A DNA stretch of 64,000 nt from Halorubrum aethiopicum (GTDB lineage: Archaea; Halobacteriota; Halobacteria; Halobacteriales; Haloferacaceae), in contig NZ_LOAJ01000001.1 in NCBI RefSeq assembly GCF_001542905.1, positions 1,736,001 through 1,800,000 of the forward strand, given 5' to 3'. The notes under the pieces were generated by a model, which was not told the origin of the DNA, searched no databases, and saw nothing but the letters and a program-made list of their open reading frames with translations. Both the position numbers and the translations under genes were made by a program. Shown here piece by piece: positions 62,815 to 64,000 of this stretch (positions are counted from its first letter, which is position 1; each line of letters starts with the position of its first letter).

Positions 62815-64000
62815 TGCCGTTGTACCCTGACCGTGTCGCCGAACAACTGGAAGCGAACAAAACGGAAATTCATCGCTTCACGCATAACGATACGCGTGTC
62901 GTCGAGGTGTACCGTGACCGTCTCCGCGAGGCGGTGACAGAGTCGCAAGCCGTGATTCGTGACGTGGTTGGTGATGATCGGGATTCGTACCCGGGTGCGG
63001 TCCCGACAGGGGAATGGGACGAGAGGTCGGGCCCGGTTGTGCCGTTCGACGTGTCGGTGCCGTGGGATAATCACGAAGCGGTGAACGAGTTCGCAGCAGA
63101 CGTGTTAGCTGGTGTGTCAACGGTAGCGGCGGACGGGTCGGAGATCGGGCCGACACGCGAATTCACAGTGCCGCTCGGACTGGTGCAGACGGCGTGGTGC
63201 CGGAATGGGCATTCACCGTCGCGTGATTACGAGGAGGACGTCACAACTCGGCTGCTTGTGCCCGCTGATCTAACGGAAGACCGTGATGACGGGCGTCGGT
63301 ACGTGGACGGGCAGGCACCGGCGCACGAACGGTACCGTGAGGAAGCGCGGACGATCATCGATTGTATTGAGCGATTCGCGGACGTGACGCCACCGCCGGT
63401 CGTGTTGTATGATGGGCCGCTCGTGCCGTCGTTCGCTAACACGTTCACGCCGGACATCCGAGATGAGTATTACCGTGAGCCGATGTCGATGGTGCTGGCG
63501 GCGTCGGAACATCACGGCGTCCCGGTCGTCGGGTACACGGCCGGGAGCGGCAGCACGAACCTGGCGAAACTGCTGCGCCGGCAGTACCCGGACGCGTTAG
63601 GTGACCGGCCGTTCGTCGCGGACTCCCGGATCCTTGACCCGTTCATCAACCACTGGGGTGACCGATCGCAGTTATTCAGCAACCGGCAGGACGGCGCGGT
63701 TGACGCGCTGACGACACAGTACCGCGGCGAAGCGTACGAGTTCTGGGACGACGTGTTGTTTGCGTACCTCAACATTCCGGGTGGGGACGCTCTCGATCGC
63801 GTTGAGCTTCCAGGCTGGGTGCTTCGAGACAACTGGGCAGAGTACGTGTTCAATGTCGTACGCGCGGAGGCCGGCGTTGGACGTGGGTACCCAGAGGTCC
63901 TGCAGCAAGCCGATGCCAACGCGGTGCTAGACACTGGAGCGAAAAACCGGTTCCTCGCGCTAGTACAGGAGTTCGCAGACGAACACGACCTACCGATCGA
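62814..64000 (+). CDS. nurA: NurA-domain 5'-3' nuclease, 3' end outside the window
   Basis: ATG 62814 overlaps the rad50 stop (TAATG) and the frame is open to the window end, giving 395 residues of an incomplete protein. VAADGSEIG at about residue 102 supplies the first metal-binding Asp of NurA proteins. VLYDGPLVPSF and the following VVGYTAGSGSTNLAKLLRRQ fit the later NurA motifs. NurA acts with HerA and Mre11-Rad50 to resect DNA ends. If herA exists in this operon it lies beyond the window. Confidence 0.85.
   Translation, partial: MPLYPDRVAEQLEANKTEIHRFTHNDTRVVEVYRDRLREAVTESQAVIRDVVGDDRDSYPGAVPTGEWDERSGPVVPFDVSVPWDNHEAVNEFAADVLAGVSTVAADGSEIGPTREFTVPLGLVQTAWCRNGHSPSRDYEEDVTTRLLVPADLTEDRDDGRRYVDGQAPAHERYREEARTIIDCIERFADVTPPPVVLYDGPLVPSFANTFTPDIRDEYYREPMSMVLAASEHHGVPVVGYTAGSGSTNLAKLLRRQYPDALGDRPFVADSRILDPFINHWGDRSQLFSNRQDGAVDALTTQYRGEAYEFWDDVLFAYLNIPGGDALDRVELPGWVLRDNWAEYVFNVVRAEAGVGRGYPEVLQQADANAVLDTGAKNRFLALVQEFADEHDLPI

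Overview
The window looks like haloarchaeal DNA. Predicted proteins are rich in Asp and Glu, many genes appear leaderless with an AT-rich TATA-type box about 27-30 nt before the start, Shine-Dalgarno sites are rare, and the named genes (Mre11-Rad50-NurA, archaeal-type ATPase, QueD/QueE/QueC, HEAT-repeat protein, 7TM histidine kinase) fit that group. By eye the outer parts and the queuosine-type genes are GC-rich, while about 3.6-28.4 kb is more AT-rich, as expected for a transferred block. I see no rRNA, tRNA or CRISPR array. Nearly everything recognisable concerns defence, DNA modification, nucleases or helicases, so I read the window as a composite defence island or plasmid-like region.

1-3.5 kb (minus strand): a tightly overlapping operon with a zinc-finger protein, a Cas7-like RAMP, an unknown protein, a Cys-rich repeat protein and a second RAMP that runs off the window. 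It resembles a type IV CRISPR effector set.

3.7-31.7 kb: the main item. Two TGT (base-exchange) enzymes lie in one operon with a GHKL ATPase and a YaaA/DUF6884-like small protein. One TGT carries a C-terminal domain with an exact match to the archaeosine synthase (ArcS) motif, keeps its own TGT zinc site and nucleophile, and has no tRNA-binding PUA domain. Around them are a PD-(D/E)XK-like protein, a multidomain DNA-binding protein, a five-gene operon with a DpdH-sized ATPase and a DUF1998-type helicase, a second DUF1998-type helicase, and a phospholipase-D-like protein. Then come a YhhQ-type precursor transporter and queD-queE-queC, which make preQ0. The whole reads as an archaeal relative of the bacterial dpd system: it would make a 7-deazaguanine, insert it into DNA, possibly convert it in place to an archaeosine-type base, and restrict unmodified DNA.

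32-43 kb: a Schlafen/AlbA-type protein; a CBASS-like operon (CD-NTase plus two-TM SLATT effector, with three unusual upstream genes including a P-loop ATPase with a winged helix); a DUF2971 protein; and several unknown small genes.

43-56 kb: a 2144-residue GHKL protein with a NO-VEIN-like C-terminus, a phosphoesterase, an HNH nuclease pair, an archaeal ATPase pseudogene with an in-frame stop, an Mrr-type restriction protein with a membrane tail, a HEAT-repeat protein, and the 3' remnant of an isopentenyl-diphosphate isomerase gene.

56.5-64 kb: IS6-type terminal relics around a 7TM histidine kinase gene, then an overlapping mre11-rad50-nurA operon cut by the window end. Similar IS6-type ends bound a 400-bp MITE-like element at 28.4 kb and form a solo relic at 31.8 kb.
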